From assembly GCA_001599755.1 (NCBI GenBank), contig BCHX01000007.1, forward strand, positions 1,736,001-1,800,000: a DNA stretch of 64,000 nt. The letters are read 5' to 3'. This document shows positions 1 through 13,060 of the stretch, in pieces (the stretch's first letter is position 1; each line of letters begins with the position of its first letter). This stretch comes from Gliomastix tumulicola. Its lineage: Eukaryota; Ascomycota; Sordariomycetes; Hypocreales; Bionectriaceae. Under the pieces are notes generated by a model, which was given only the letters and a program-made list of their open reading frames with translations, made no database searches and was not told the origin of the DNA. The translations under genes were made by a program, and so were the position numbers.

Positions 1-3000
1 AGCTCGACGACAATACTAAGGGGGCATCAACTTGTTCCACGATGGATTGAAGTCGTTGCTCTGGCAATGCAGAGTCGAGCAGAACGAATGCTGCGCCTGC
101 CTTCAGAACCCCGACAATACTGACGGGAGTCCACATCGATTTGTCAAAGCAGAGTGGTATTAGGGTCTCTGGAACGACCCCTAGTGACAGGAGTTTGTCT
201 GCCACACGCGACGAAAGATGGTCAAGCTCTTGGTAGGTCAGACTACCGTCCCAAGCATGCACAGCTTGTGCCTCGGGCTGAGCTTTGACTATGTCGTTGA
301 TCATGTCGTGAACGCATCGATCAACAGGCATGGGAGCAGAGGCATTCCATTTCCAGATTCGCCTCAGATCAGCGTCCGTAAGAAGCGAGAGGTCTCGAAT
401 GGACTGTCGAGGCTTCTTAGTGACCTCGTCGACGGCCATTGCCACATACTCGGCCAGCTTGAGTGCTTCCACGTGGGTCAAGCAGCCTGGCCTGAAAATA
501 AGGTCAATGTTGACATCTTGACCGTCAATAACCTCAATTGTCACGTCGTACTGTATCTGGTTAGCAGATTCAACGAATAATCAATTGCAGCAGGGACTGT
601 ACGTACTTCGGTTGGGTCAGATTCGTCCACATCCGTCATTCGAAATCCCTCGGGGTCATCGACTGTCTGAGCCTTTTCCAGCCTTTGATAGGAGAACATG
701 GTGTTGAAGAGAGCATTAGCGCCACTACCACTCGCTTTGTGGATGTGAGCCAAGGGGAAATGCTGGTAGGGCAGTGTGCTAAGATAATCATCTTGCACTG
801 CTCTCAACGTCTGCACAACACTCGCAGACTGGTCGAGTATAACACGGCAGGGAACCATTCCGATCAGGGGTCCAAAAATATCGTCCACACCGTCTATGGG
901 GACGTCACGGCCGGAGAAGATATTTCCGAAGCAGGGCGTGTTGGTGCCTGTGTAGAGTCTGAGCACGAGCGCCCACGCGAGCTTGGCGATCGACGGGGCA
1001 GTCACGTCCCATTGTGCGCAGAACGCGCGCAGACTTTCCGTGTCAATGCTTGGGACTCTCACTGGCCTGTCATCGACGGATAGTGAGGCGTCTGGCTGAT
1101 CCGAGGAGGTTGTTGGAAGAGTGCAAGATTCAACATCAGCTAGGTGCTGCGTCCAGAACTTCAGGCTCTTGTCGTGAGATTGGGCGTCCAAGAAAACCAC
1201 AAAATCACGGTACGTGCCCGCCGCAGAACCGATCTTCCCAGTGTATGCAGATGCTAGGTCGCGTTGTAGGATGGCTTTCGAGAAAGCGTCTGTTATGGCA
1301 TGGTTCATCTCGATCCGGAGCCTGGCACTCTTCTCGTCGACCTGGGAGATCGTCATCCGATGCTGGAGGCCGTGCGCCTGAAGATTTGCAGGGGGGACAG
1401 TCTCTCCAGACTCCAAGAGAATGATGTCGGGTGTAGGATCTTTGAGAACGATGTTCATCATGCGATCACTACCGGGGATACTCTCCACTTGCATCGTCCT
1501 CAACAACGCATGCTTCTTAACCACCTGCCGCCAGGCTTGTTGAAGTCGAAGGAGGTCAAGTTGAGCTCCATCACCAAGTACCTGGACAGTGAGCTCGAAC
1601 CAGCTGCGGTAGCAGTCCGAACCCTTCCCCTGAGCGATCAAGATGCCTTCCTGAATCGGGGCGCAGGGGAAGATATCCTCGATATCATCATCAACGATAT
1701 TGAGTTGAGGAAGCAAGCGCTCTCTGAACTCGTCCACGTCGCTGTAGTCTTTAAAAGCCAACGGCAATTCAGAGAGTGTCATTTCAGGACGCTTGAGAGG
1801 GAATTCTTGCGCGACTTGTCGAAGCGTCTGCTCATACTCACCCACCCAGGTTGAGATTTCCGTTTGGTGACGCATGTCCTTGTGGAATTCCACCGTGACT
1901 CCAATGCAGCCCTTGTCTACTTCAACGTCGACCTCGAAAAGAGAGAACCTCCGTACCTGGCCGTTTGAGGGCGGATCAGAGCCCTCGGGAAGCTCGAGTT
2001 TCTCGAACAGGCCATCTTTGCGTTCAAACTGCTGGTAGCCACCCGTGTAGTTGAAGAGCAGCTCCACGGGAAAGTCCTTGGCAAATGAGGCTGCACTAGC
2101 TTCATCAGAGAATCTGGACACGAAATGAGACCAGCCGTTTCGCGGCTGGCTACGGATGAAATCCTTAGTTTCCCGTACAATATCTCCAAGACTTGACTTA
2201 GCACCCGGCGTCGATACTAGGAAGATGGTCGTAAACCAGCCTACTGTGGTTGCCACATCGATTGCATCATCCCAAGCCTCGCGCCCGTGACCCTCAGCAT
2301 ACACCGCGGGACTTTCTCTTGTCTTGAAGGCCCGACTGAAGGAGTAGATAAGTGCTGCGACTAGTAACTCGAAAGGCCGCGTGTAGAAGGCCTCGTTGCA
2401 TTTACCGAGAAGGGCAGCAGTCACCGTCTCATCAAGCACGAAGGTTCTGCGAGTCACTCCGCTTCTCAAGTTGCTATTGGCCTCCATACCCCAATAGCTG
2501 AGGCCGTCCTGGGTATCGACGGGACTGGTAGGGGCAGCTTCCAAATGCTGGGCCGCAAACTGAGCTTGTAGCGTCGCCCATGTTGCAAAGTCGATTGAGG
2601 ACGTGGTGGAAATGATGCCGGTCGTCAGGAGATCTTCCAAGTCCTTCAGGACCACTCTCCACGACACCAAATCGACAACGAGATGGTGAGCTGTGATGAA
2701 TAGGGACTGAGAATCCGGTTCCTGAACAAGGACGGCAGCAATGATCGGACCGTTTGAAATATTGAGACGCTGGCGGCATTTCATAATCTGCTCTGAAGCA
2801 TCCGAACGACTTGAGCAATCCACCACACTGGTCGACAGTGAACCCTGAATGTCCTCGCTCGTGCGTTCCGTCCAGTGCCCATGACTAGTCTCTTCAAATC
2901 GTGCCCGGAGCGAAGCATGTCTACTGACAATGCTCCTCAGAGCAGCATTGAGGCGGTCTTGCGTGACGTTATCGCGCGTCAGCCTGAGATAAAAGTGCTG

Positions 3001-6000
3001 ATCAAAGCAGACATTTGGATCGTGCTGATGGCGGAAATACAGATTCTGTATCGGGCTCAGGTGAGCTGGGCCGCTGCTCGGAGCCACCTTCACAGGTCCC
3101 TGATTCGTGCCATCCTTCCTTCTGCGCACTGCCTTCTTCGCAAGTCTGAACAACGTCCGCTCTCGAATGACATCGGCAACTTGGACCTGGATGGACGAAG
3201 CACGCGCGAGAGAGGCCACTTGCATAGCTGTGATGGAATCACCGCCCAGTTGAAGAAAGCCATCGTCCAATCCCACAGCCGTCTCGCGTAGGTTGAGAAC
3301 CTTTGCCCAGATATTTCGCAGCTGCAGCTCAATTTCCTCTGTCGGCTGCCTCTTTGTGATCTGAGAATCACCAGCTCGTGCTCGAGCCAGTTGGTCGCTC
3401 GAAAGTAGCGAGCCAATCTCGCCGAGCCGTTTCCGGTGTAGCTTCCCAGTTCCCGTCATCGGCAGTTCTCGCATGGAGAGATATATCGTGGGAATCATGT
3501 AGCTGGGCAGGTGTTGAGCCAGCAGATCCTCTGTGTCTTTGGATACATGGAAAACATTGACGTCAGACGGCAAGTTCTTCCCATTCTCCGTAAGAGGATT
3601 GCTGCTTTGAACAAAGGCAGCCAGAGTTGGTGCCCCGTTTCCACCCTGAGGAACGACGACCTCGGCAGCAACGGAATACACGTCAACCAAGCACTCCTGC
3701 AGCCAGTACTCGACCTCCCCGAGCTCCACGCGTTGACCACGGATCTTGACCTGTGCATCTTTCCGACCAACAAACGTGAGTCGTCCAGTAGCATCGTATC
3801 GAACCAAGTCGCCTGTCTTGTACAACAGCCCGTCTCCGTCTCGCCCTGCAGTTTTGTTGGTGCCTTGCCTGAGCCAGTCTGGCGCTCCGATGAAAGCCTC
3901 TGCAGTCTTCCCAGGCTCTCCGAGGTATCCTTGGCCGACGAGCGGGCCCTCTACCAGCAGCTCTCCAACGCATCCTACCGGAAGGAGAGTGTCGTGGTTG
4001 TCCGGATCAACAACCCAAGTGACGCCTCCACTGCCGGTTCCGATGGAAGCCACTTCTTCCATCGACGATGCGTTGGAGTTGATGGTGGAGATTGTTGCGC
4101 ACTCGCTTGGTCCGTAGGCGGTAATGACCTTGACCTTGTTCCACCAAGGCTTGACATCCTTCGTGCGTACTGCTTCACCTCCAAGAATAAGTGTTTTCAG
4201 GCTTGGCACCGATTCCGGTGATACGAATTGGGCCACCGAAGGAGTGAGAAGAACATGAGTTGCTTGGAAGGATGCCAAGCTGCCACTCAAATTATCCTTT
4301 CTGTCGGCATCGCTGGGGACGCAAAGGCAGGCACCGGCCACGAGAGATGCCAGAATGGTGTGGAGGGACGCATCGAAGCTGTATGAAGAGAAGTCATAGA
4401 TTCTGGAGTCGGGTCGGTATCCCAAGCCCTCTATGTGATGCGGGATAGCGGAGGTGACATTCTGGTGAGTGATCATCGCGCCCTTCGGTGTCCCCGTACT
4501 GCCAGATGTGAAGATCACGTAGGCGGTTGAAGTGGGACTGGGCTTGATAGGGAGCGACAGCTTTTGGTCTGTGAGGAGAGCCTTGTCTTCAGAAAGTCTC
4601 TGGTTCAGTGTGAGCACCTCAGCCCCAAGCTTTGAAGCAATCTCCTGGTTCGAGGTAGATGAGACTAGTAGACGAGCACCTACAGCCTTGACGATTGTTT
4701 TCAGGCGCTCCTCTGGCATTGTGACATCCAGCAACACGAAGGCTGCACCAGCCTTGAGGACGCCAAGCATGGCCACGACCGTCCATGCAGACTTTTCGAA
4801 GAAGAGGGGGACGATCTTGCCTGGACTAGCTTGACGTTCAACGAGAAGCAGTGCAACACTCGTAGAGAGCCGATCGACCTGTCTGTAGGACATGTTGGCA
4901 TCCCAAGCGCAGACAGCCATCTCGTTTGGACGACTGCGGGCAGTCTCCTCTATCACCTCGTGGATCAAGCTAGGCACCGTCACAGGAACACTGCGATTCC
5001 AGTCCCAAAGCTGCTGAAGGTCACCTGGCGTTAAAGAACAAACATCTGCCAAGGGAGTGACGGGGCTGCAATGATTCAACTGATCTAGCAGGAAATCAAA
5101 TCGGCTGAGTATGCTCTGAAGCAGCCATGGCTTGATAGCTCTTGAGTCGTAGCTGGCCTTGACGACAGGTGTCTCAGCCCCAGTATGAACCTCCAGGATC
5201 AGACCGTAGGTGTTCAGAGTCTGCTGCTGAGATCCCAACTGCCATTTTCCGAGACTGTCCCGCCTGTGGCTCTCATCCTCAGGTTGGATGACAAGAAGCG
5301 TTTGGAATGCGCAAGCTTGGCGAGTGTCGGCGTTGATGTGAGCGATCTGATGGAGTCCAATCTGCTCAAAGGGTATCATCTCCGTTGCCTGCTTTTGAAT
5401 CGCCTCCAGGAAGTCCGAGACTGACTGCCCTTTAGTCACTTGTATCCTAATGGGCAAGGTGGTAATTGTCGGAGCCGGTATGTCTTCGATGCCGACGACA
5501 GGGGCGCTTCTTCCAGACATGGTCGTGCCAAACACGACGTCAGCAGATCCGGTGAGCTGAGCAACTATCATAGCCCAGGCGGCGCGGACAAGTGTTGACG
5601 TAGTAAAGGGCGAAGAGTTCTGCGTGAGGGCCGGTAAAGCGTGTTCCGTTATCTTGTCCACTGTGGGTTGTTCGACGACAGGCGGCAGCGCAGGGAACGG
5701 GGTACTCTTGCAGCCAGCCAGAGACTCGCACCAGTATTCCTTCACGGCCTCTGCATCCTGATTTTGGATGTACTGGATGAACGGCTGAAAACCGGGAACG
5801 TGCGAAATAGCATTCCCACGGTATGCCTCTTCCACTATGTCTAGGATGTTTGACATGGACCAACCATCGAACAAGGCATGGTGAATCGTCCAGACGAACC
5901 ATTGTGGCCTACCAGCGTCGCCATCGACAAGCGCGTACCGAGCCATCGGATGCCCGAAGGCCATGGTTTGAGCTCTATCAGCTGCCAGATAGCCATGCAA

Positions 6001-9000
6001 GTCAGAAGTCTCAATCCAGTCGATACCTTCGTCAAGCACCACTTGGAAGCAGCCAGCATCCTTGAACGGTACGACTCTGGTTCTGAGAATCTCTGTCTCA
6101 CGGACGACCGTGTCCCATGCACTACGGAATTGGTCAACGTCTGTCCCTTCGGCGAGTTCGAGGATTCCCTGCGTGATGTATTCTCGAGGAGACTTGGCCG
6201 CTAATGATAGTAGCCCTTCTTGGAGAGGCGTGCAGGGATACACATCTCGGATGTTTGCCGCTTCGAGCTCATATAGCTGTGACAGGTCCCGGAGAAATGA
6301 TGACACATCCACATCACCTCCGAGGAGGCTGAATGGCGGTACCTCTGGGGTACTGTTGGACGAAGAACGAGTGGCCCCTTTGGCGACCTTGTGCAAAAGG
6401 GGGTGATTGAAGATATCCGCCACAGTGAGCTGCAGACCAATCTTGCGAGCCTCAGCCACCAGCTTCATTGCACTAGCCGAGTCACCGCCAAGCTCCAAGA
6501 AAGAATCGTCGATCCCGATCGTAGCCTCTTCCAACCCCAGGACTTTTGCCCAGATCTGACGCATTTGGAACTCGCATTCCAAGACCGGCTGTCTTTTTGG
6601 ACCATGCCCAGATGTTCTTATCGAAGCCAACTGGTTAGCCGAGAAGGAACTGCCAATCTTCCGTAGCTCTATGCGGTCCGTCTTCCCTGACGGAGTGGTT
6701 GGTATGGTGTCCAAATGGAAAAACAACGTCGGGATCATGTAGTCAGGCAAAAGTTCTGCCAGCTTGTCCTTGACGTTGGGAGGAACTGCCGTTGGTGACG
6801 CGGTGACTGGCGGCGTATGATTCACGCTCTTAATTTGGAGGAACGCGACGAGGATCTGGCTTGCGTTGTCCCCCTTTGGCGACACGACCTCAGCGACGAC
6901 ATGTGTGGCGCCTGGCACACACTCTCGAACTCTCTGTTCGACTTCGCCGAGCTCAACGCGGTTTCCGCGGATCTTCACCTGGCCGTCCTTCCGTCCTTGA
7001 AAGTGCAGCCTCCCCAGATCGTCGACCTTGAGCAAATCTCCTGTCTTGTAGACTGTCCCTTTTCTTCCCGGGTGTCCTGATGCACCTTGCAGTAGCCATG
7101 AAGGGTTCTTGATGAAAGATGACGATGTCTTCTCCGCATCACCAAGATAGCCAGAGCCAACGATCGGCCCTTCGATCAGCAGCTCTCCAACCTGTCCCGG
7201 AGACACCAACATGTTGTGGTTTTCCGGATCTACCACCCAGGTCGTTGCGCCAACACCCGTTCCAATGGAAACGGCTTCGTCCAAGGATGATGCTTCTGCG
7301 TTGATCGTGCTGGCAGTCCCGCATTCTGATGGGCCGTACGTGTTGATAACCTGCACCTTCCCCCACCATGGCTCCAGGTCGCTCGGATACACGGGCTCGC
7401 CGATCAGGGCAAGAGTACGAATAATCGGGACTTGCTCCGGGCGCAGATGTCGGGCTACCGTCGGTGTCACGTAGAGAAAGTTGGCGCCGAGAGATGATAT
7501 GCTCCCTGACAAATTGTTCTGGCGATCCTCATTGCTGGGGACACACAAACACCCCCCGGCCGTCAATGCCGCAAAGGCATTGAAGATAGATATGTCGAAA
7601 CTGTAGGCGGAGAAGTCAAAGATTCTTGACTCCGCCGTGACACCAAGCTTGCGTGCCACATACTGAATAGCTGAGGCATGATTTCCATGTGTCATGACGA
7701 CGCCCTTTGGCGTGCCAGTGCTTCCTGATGTGAACACGACGTACATTGTGGAGGAGAGCGGAGGAAAGGGTGGCTGCTGCGTTGAGCCCTTACACAGGCT
7801 CTGGAAGAATCCGGTATCAATGGTGATTGTCTCCGAAGCTAGTCTCCTGCTCAGATTCTCATTCGTAGGCGAAGAGATGATAAGAGCTGCTCCGACTTGA
7901 TCGACGATGGTCTGGAGGCGCTTTTCAGGCAACGATGCATCGAGCAGCACAAATGCTCCTCCAGCTTTGAGGATTCCAAGCAACGCAACGGTCGTCCACA
8001 TGGACTTCTCAAAGCAGAGAGGAACCACAACGCCTGGGCCGACTCCGTGGCCAATCAGATGGCCTGCCAAATCTGTTGCAAGGCTGACCAATCTCGCGTA
8101 AGTCAATCGTCCGTCCCACGCATTCACAGCGCAGGCGCCAGGGGTCCGTCTAGACTGGCCTTCCACCATCTCCACAACCGACGCCTCGGCGGATGGAGGA
8201 ACTGAGGCGCTCCACTCCCATATCTGACCCAAGTCATGGGGAGTGCATGTGCTGATGTCTCTGAGAGCTTGATCGTCGGATGAATGCCAAAGCTGACCCA
8301 GGACAAAGCCGAAGCGTTGGGCAAGCTTCATCACGGAATCGGCAGGGATGACTTTCGAGTCGAATTTGGCTCTGAGTCGTGTCTGACCGGCCGCGTCTGT
8401 CTCGACCTCGAGATTGAGGCTACGGTGGATGCTCTGAGCACCATGGGAGGAAGACTCAAGGTGATGTGTAGTGTCGCGGTCCGTATCATTGTGCTGATGA
8501 TGTTCGGTGGCTAGGAGGACTGTTTGAAACTGGCTGGCACGCTTTCCTTCTGGAATATCCTGAACGATTTGCGCCCAGCTGACGCTCTGGAATGACGAAA
8601 TTGCGTGTCCCTGGTGCTGTACTTGCTTCAGATAGTCCAAGACCTTAAACTCGCTGTCAATCTTGATTCTAATCGGCACTGGCTCGATGGTTGTGCCCTC
8701 TTGCTTCCCGCTCGTGGTCGACACCCCGAAGACGACATCTCCGGAGCCGCTCGATCTGCTCACAACCAAGGCCCACGCAGCACGGATCAATGCCAGAGGG
8801 GATAGGCCTGTAGCAGTGTGTCCCAAGCGGGGGAGTCCATGTTCCAGCTCTGCATCCGGGCAGGGCAGATATCCCGGATCAGAAAGTGCTGGGAACGCCA
8901 CGCCGTCGCAATCTTTCAGCAGTGTTCGCCAAAAGTTCAAGGCAGCTGAGGACTCAGACGAATCAGGGCTAGTAGCGCCAGTGGTGATGCCATTCTCCCG

Positions 9001-9168
9001 TCCGTGTTTCACCAAGACGTAGCTTCTGTCGTCGGCTTCCGAGACGTCACTCTCACCAGATCCTCCACTAGTGGAAGGATCCAGCAGCTCAGGTGTCTGA
9101 TCGCCCGAGACATGAGAGGCAGCTGCAGATTGGGGAGGCGGCTGCGGCTCGGTGGTGAGGTCTTCCAT
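1..9168 (-). CDS. Multimodular non-ribosomal peptide synthetase (3' part beyond the left edge)
   Basis: Makes a peptide by thiotemplate assembly. The start is the ATG at 9166-9168. The first exon is 607..9168 (2854 codons). A 56-base intron at 551..606 (GTACGT...ACAG, phase 0) joins it to exon <1..550, which continues in frame to the window edge. Visible order: C-terminal half of a condensation domain without its HHxxxDG motif (about 80-330), A1 (TSGSTGTPKG near 483), T1 (LGGDS near 894), C (IHHALFDGWS near 1099), A2 (TSGSTG near 1556), T2 (LGGDS near 1974), epimerization domain (HHLVVD near 2160), C (NHAITDA near 2623), then the start of A3. E after T2 implies a D residue at position two. 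Specificity positions in GrsA numbering, aligned by eye, read D-I-F-Y-A-I-T-T-A for A1 and D-A-H-L-I-G-A-T-I for A2; I match neither to a known substrate. Product unknown. A P450 lies divergently upstream. Confidence 0.95.
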
Positions 9169-9830
9169 GACGAAGGGGGTTGCTGATGGGTTGCTGATGG
9201 TTGTGCTGGTTGGTACCTTGATGGTGTCTAACGACCGCTTGGCTGCACTACCTTGCGGGTCGAGAGGGTGTTAAATGATTCAGAATAATGGTCTCAGGGA
9301 CAGAATTCAGTTTGTCTATGAAGTGTATTCGTAGACTCCGGGCTTGGTACAAAGGCAAAAATACGGCAGTAGAGCTCAGTCTTGTTGTAGGCACCCAAGC
9401 AAAGACCTTGGTACATCACAAAATGCCCCCCTCTCCCCCCCTTCGGTCTGGTCCTGGTCACACATGGCGTAATTGGCCTCTCGTAGAGAAGCCCTCCTTA
9501 CGAATCACACCGCTCCAAGCCAGTCCAACTCCAAATCCCGCCCAATGCAGCAGACCTAAGACACACGTGGGTCGTTCTTCGACATTTCGTTGCCCGCAGA
9601 GCCTGCCAATCGGGTCGATCACAAGCTCGTGCGCAGTGATTCTCGCCTGTCCACCGAAGTTTCACGACAAGGGGAAAGCCTATTCCGTTATACAGCGTCG
9701 GGCTAGCAACTCTGATGGACACGGAAGACTCCATATTTGGACAATTCTCAGCTGCTGTGAGAGCCCTTGCTTTACCTTGTTGAGCTGCTGCGCCGGCGCC
9801 GAAGACGTGCTCTGAGGTACTCCCCGAACC

Positions 9831-10057
9831 GCAGTGCTCGGCAGTCACAGCACAGACTAGCAGCACCAGATGCGCAAGAAAATTTCTCCAAGTGGATTGT
9901 CTAGCTGCTGTTGATGGATTGAGACAGCGCGCGCGCGCGTACTTTCCCTCATTTGGATGTAGGCGCGGCGCCAACGAACGCGTAATGTCCTCCTCGTACT
10001 TCGTAACGCCCTCGCTGCAGTGCTCAGCCGTCAGAGAGCAAACTAGCCATGCAGATG
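9831..10057. repeat. Degenerate direct repeat, two copies
   Basis: Copies at about 9831..9872 and 10017..10057 share GCAGTGCTC at the left, ACTAGC in the middle and CAGATG at the right, with scattered differences (roughly 80 percent by eye over about 42 bases). Weaker similarity, including GGCGCC, continues upstream of both. It looks like an old local duplication in the NRPS/P450 promoter. Confidence 0.5.
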
Positions 10058-10382
10058 AACACCAGAAACTGCTTCGTTGGGACTCTCACCGCCCCGAGTC
10101 CAACTGAGACACTAGAACACGGCACCGCAAGCCACACAGGAGAACTATTGTCCTAGCCGCAGCGATCGGCGCTCGTCCTTACCGCTTTAGGGCGCTCAGC
10201 TTCCGGTTGGGACGCGCTACCGTTTGTGCCTGACGGAGATTTGCCAGCTGTCGCTCTCTCTTTGGGTTCTCCCCGCATTAGATCAGTGAGTCTAGGCCTC
10301 CGAGGGCCTCTAGCTTGCGGGCCGAGAGGTTCCCAACCTCCCGATCGACCGTTGTCTTCGCGATGACATTGGCTCGTGCAAA

Positions 10383-10419
10383 GTGACGGTCAACGTCACG
10401 CAATGTCACGTAACGTCAC
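10383..10419. promoter_or_regulatory. Cluster of TGACG/CGTCA half-sites
   Basis: Within 37 bases there are GTGACG, CGTCAC, TGTCACG and AACGTCAC. TGACG is the half-site of CREB/ATF-type bZIP factors. The cluster lies about 330 bases upstream of the P450 start and 1.2 kb upstream of the NRPS start. That it is functional is inference. Confidence 0.35.
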
Positions 10420-10751
10420 TACATCGGGATGATCCCTCTCGTTGGACCGGATCCCAACTGCCGATCCTCGCGTAGAGCTGGGGCCGACGACTTGGCTCTG
10501 TGTTCGTTCTGCCCCATGGGTGACTCTGGGACAAATGGGTCATGGTGACAAGCTTTCGGACAGTGCACCCTCTTGGCCAATCCACCGTCTGTGACAACGA
10601 GCTAGCTAGCAGCATGGCTCTTATTAGTCGGGGACGGGTAAGCTATCCTTCATTAGCTCCCCAGCCCCTACCAGTTCACCTGCTGGCGTCGTTGTGGTGA
10701 GCCAAGCCCAGCCAACACCTGTTACATCCTCGTTGTATCGTATCTCGCACC

Positions 10752-12355
10752 ATGGCGCATCTCGTAGAGACCGTCCTTGAGCACGCCGCGATTCCGTCGT
10801 GGAAGACAATCAGCCTCGTGGCGGGATCACTGGCGGCTTTGCAGTTGGTCCGATGGGTTTCCGTCGCACTTTACAACCTGTACTGGCACCCGCTGAGGCA
10901 CTTCCCCTGCCATGTGCCGTGGGTAGTCCTCCCCTGGGGACACAGCATCGCGCGCATCCAGGGGAAAATCGACTTCCAGATGCGCGAGCTTCACGAAAAG
11001 CTCGGCCCCGTCATCCGCACCGGCCCCGATTCACTCAGCTTCACCACATCCGCGGCGTGGAAGGACATCTACGGCGGCGGTCATGCAGAGCTGCCGAAGC
11101 ACCTCCTCAGCGGCAGCGGCTTAGACGAGCTCCCGGATATCATTGCAGCCAACGCCAATGATCACCGCCGATATCGCCGAGCCCTGGCACCAGCGTTCAC
11201 GACGGAGGCTTTGATGCGCCAGGAGCCGCTCATCAACACCTATGTCGACTTGCTCCTCCAGAAGCTTTCCGAGATTGCCCGTTCAAGTGAGCCATCGGCA
11301 AACATGGCCAGCTGGTACTCGATGGTGTCGTTTGATATCTTCGGTGACCTCTGCTACGGCGAGAACTTTGGCGGTCTCGAGATGGGCCAGAAGAGTCCGT
11401 GGATCCAGGCCATCAGCGACACGAAGCCTGTCATCGCGCTGATGGTCATTCCCTACATTTCAAAGCTTCTTCTCCATTGGTACTTGACCGCTGAGCAGCG
11501 CGACTCCCTGCGTGTTTCTCAGCAGATGACCACGGACGCCACACTCAAGCGCATCCAGAACGAGGAGTTCAACGCCCGCGGCGACATCATGAGCCTCCTC
11601 CTCCGCTCGCGGAACGACGCCAAGGGATTGAACGACTACGAGATGTGCTGCAACGTCGACACCATCATGGGCGCTGCAGTCGACACAACCGTGATTGGCC
11701 TGGCTGGCGTGACGTATTGTCTCGTTCGCCATCCGGACGCCCTGGAGCGCTGCACACGTGAGGTGCGTGAGGCGTTTGACAATCAAGACGATATATGCTT
11801 CAAGGAGATCAACACGAAGCTGCCATTCCTGCTGGCCTGCATCGATGAAGGTCTTCGCCTCTACCCGCCTACTCCCATCGGCCTCTGGCGACGAACACTG
11901 CCCGGCCCGCCTACTTTCATCAGCGGCTACGAGGTGCCAGAGAATGTACGTTCAAGTGCCTACCTACCTGCCTTTGTCAATATTGTTGAGTAGCTAACGA
12001 AAAGTCCCATCAGACCGTCGTCTCAGTGCACCAGCTGGCTGCCTACCACTCCGAGAGAAACTTCCACAATGCCCGAGCCTACTGCCCGCAGCGCTGGCTG
12101 CCAGAGGAGCTGTCTGATCCCGCCTCGCCATTCCGCGATGACGACCACGACAGCTGCCGCCCCTTCAGCTACGGCCCGCGCAACTGCATCGGGCGAAACC
12201 TTGCGCTGAGCGAGTTGAAGCTGATCCTGGCCAAGATCCTGTGGAGGTTCGATCTGGAGCTCGAGCCCGGCTTTGGGAACTGGACGAGCAACCAGCGTTC
12301 GTTCCAGCAGTGGCAGCTTCCTGACCTGAGGATTCGCCTCAAGGAGCGCAACTAA
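10752..12355 (+). CDS. Cytochrome P450 monooxygenase (NRPS neighbour)
   Basis: Haem-thiolate monooxygenase of 511 residues. Exons are 10752..11945 and 12014..12355; the 68-base intron begins GTACGT, ends CAG and keeps phase 0. An N-terminal membrane anchor is followed by the proline-rich hinge (WHPLRHFPCHVPW). The I-helix motif is AAVDTT near 307, the ExxR is EGLR near 366, and the haem-binding loop is FSYGPRNCIG with cysteine 456. The I-helix lacks the usual AGxDT glycine, so oxygen activation geometry may differ slightly. It is transcribed away from the NRPS, so it may tailor the peptide; this is inferred from position only. I cannot assign a CYP family. Confidence 0.93.
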
Positions 12356-13060
12356 GATCCGCAAGATATAATATTCTCAAACCCATGTTTTCTAGACACG
12401 ACATGAATGACAACCACGAATATCTTGGCTTATTTGCACAGAGGCCAGAATCTGCCTCTCCGGCAGACGGGGCTCGGGGTATGTTGGTCCGAGAAAGGAG
12501 AATATCGAAGTAGGCTCGGGGCATTTCTTCAATCCCATCAAACTTGCAGTGGATTGTCTTGCCGATCAGCTATATTAATCGCCCGTGTCCTCTCATCGCT
12601 TGTCCCGTAAACCTATGTTAATCTCTGACGCAGTCGGACTCGTTGCGATCTCGCGGCAGTCGTGGCTTTGGGAATTGATCGTGAATCCCGGACTTGTTTC
12701 CGTTTTTGCAGTCAACTTGCCGCGCCCTGGATCCGGCCTGAAACTGCAGATCTCACAATTCACGCCCTTGGCAGGATGGTAATTGGTGGGGATTCCATTG
12801 AGCGAACTACTTCGAGTAAACGTTTCGTCGGGAGAATTCCCAAAAGTAGCCAAGGTATGGCTTGGTTCCGGGCATTGCAAAACGAGAGTCTGAGTTGGCG
12901 ATGTATCGAAACACGGGTCTTCCCAAATTACTCCTCGCGAATGAAAGAGGCAGTGCGTATATAGCCTGTCATTCGCCACTGCTTTGATCACTCACTTCTT
13001 CACCTAATGCCATAGCCAAAACGCAACTTTCAGTCTTTTCCGTGTTGCCCAGTTCAAAAT
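12356..13060. other. Intergenic, P450 to pectin lyase
   Basis: About 700 bases without a supported gene. Short overlapping frames on both strands show no domain features. It ends in the pectin lyase promoter. Confidence 0.5.
12958..12963 (+). promoter_or_regulatory. Possible TATA box of the pectin lyase gene
   Basis: TATATA lies about 100 bases before the pectin lyase start codon, a normal spacing for a fungal TATA promoter. There is no experimental support. Confidence 0.35.

Larger units (their letters stand above)
9169..10751. promoter_or_regulatory. Divergent intergenic region between NRPS and P450
   Basis: This 1.58 kb stretch lies between the two start codons and should hold both promoters. 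Reading frames in it show no family features. It contains a GC-alternating tract near 9929, a degenerate direct repeat (9831 and 10017) and a cluster of TGACG half-sites (10383-10419), each listed separately. Confidence 0.5.

Noticed and set aside
541..606. Stop codon ending the NRPS frame at 541
   Set aside because: A 56-base GTACGT...ACAG intron (551-606) in phase 0 joins a downstream exon that clearly continues into the next adenylation domain, so the NRPS does not end here.
6964..6971. TCCGCGGA inside the NRPS coding region, and another at 29801-29808 inside the P450 coding region
   Set aside because: Both are in coding sequence and can arise from codons; not counted as regulatory sites.
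9498..9974. 158-codon minus-strand frame in the NRPS/P450 intergenic region
   Set aside because: No family features, odd composition, overlaps a noncoding repeat; probably chance.
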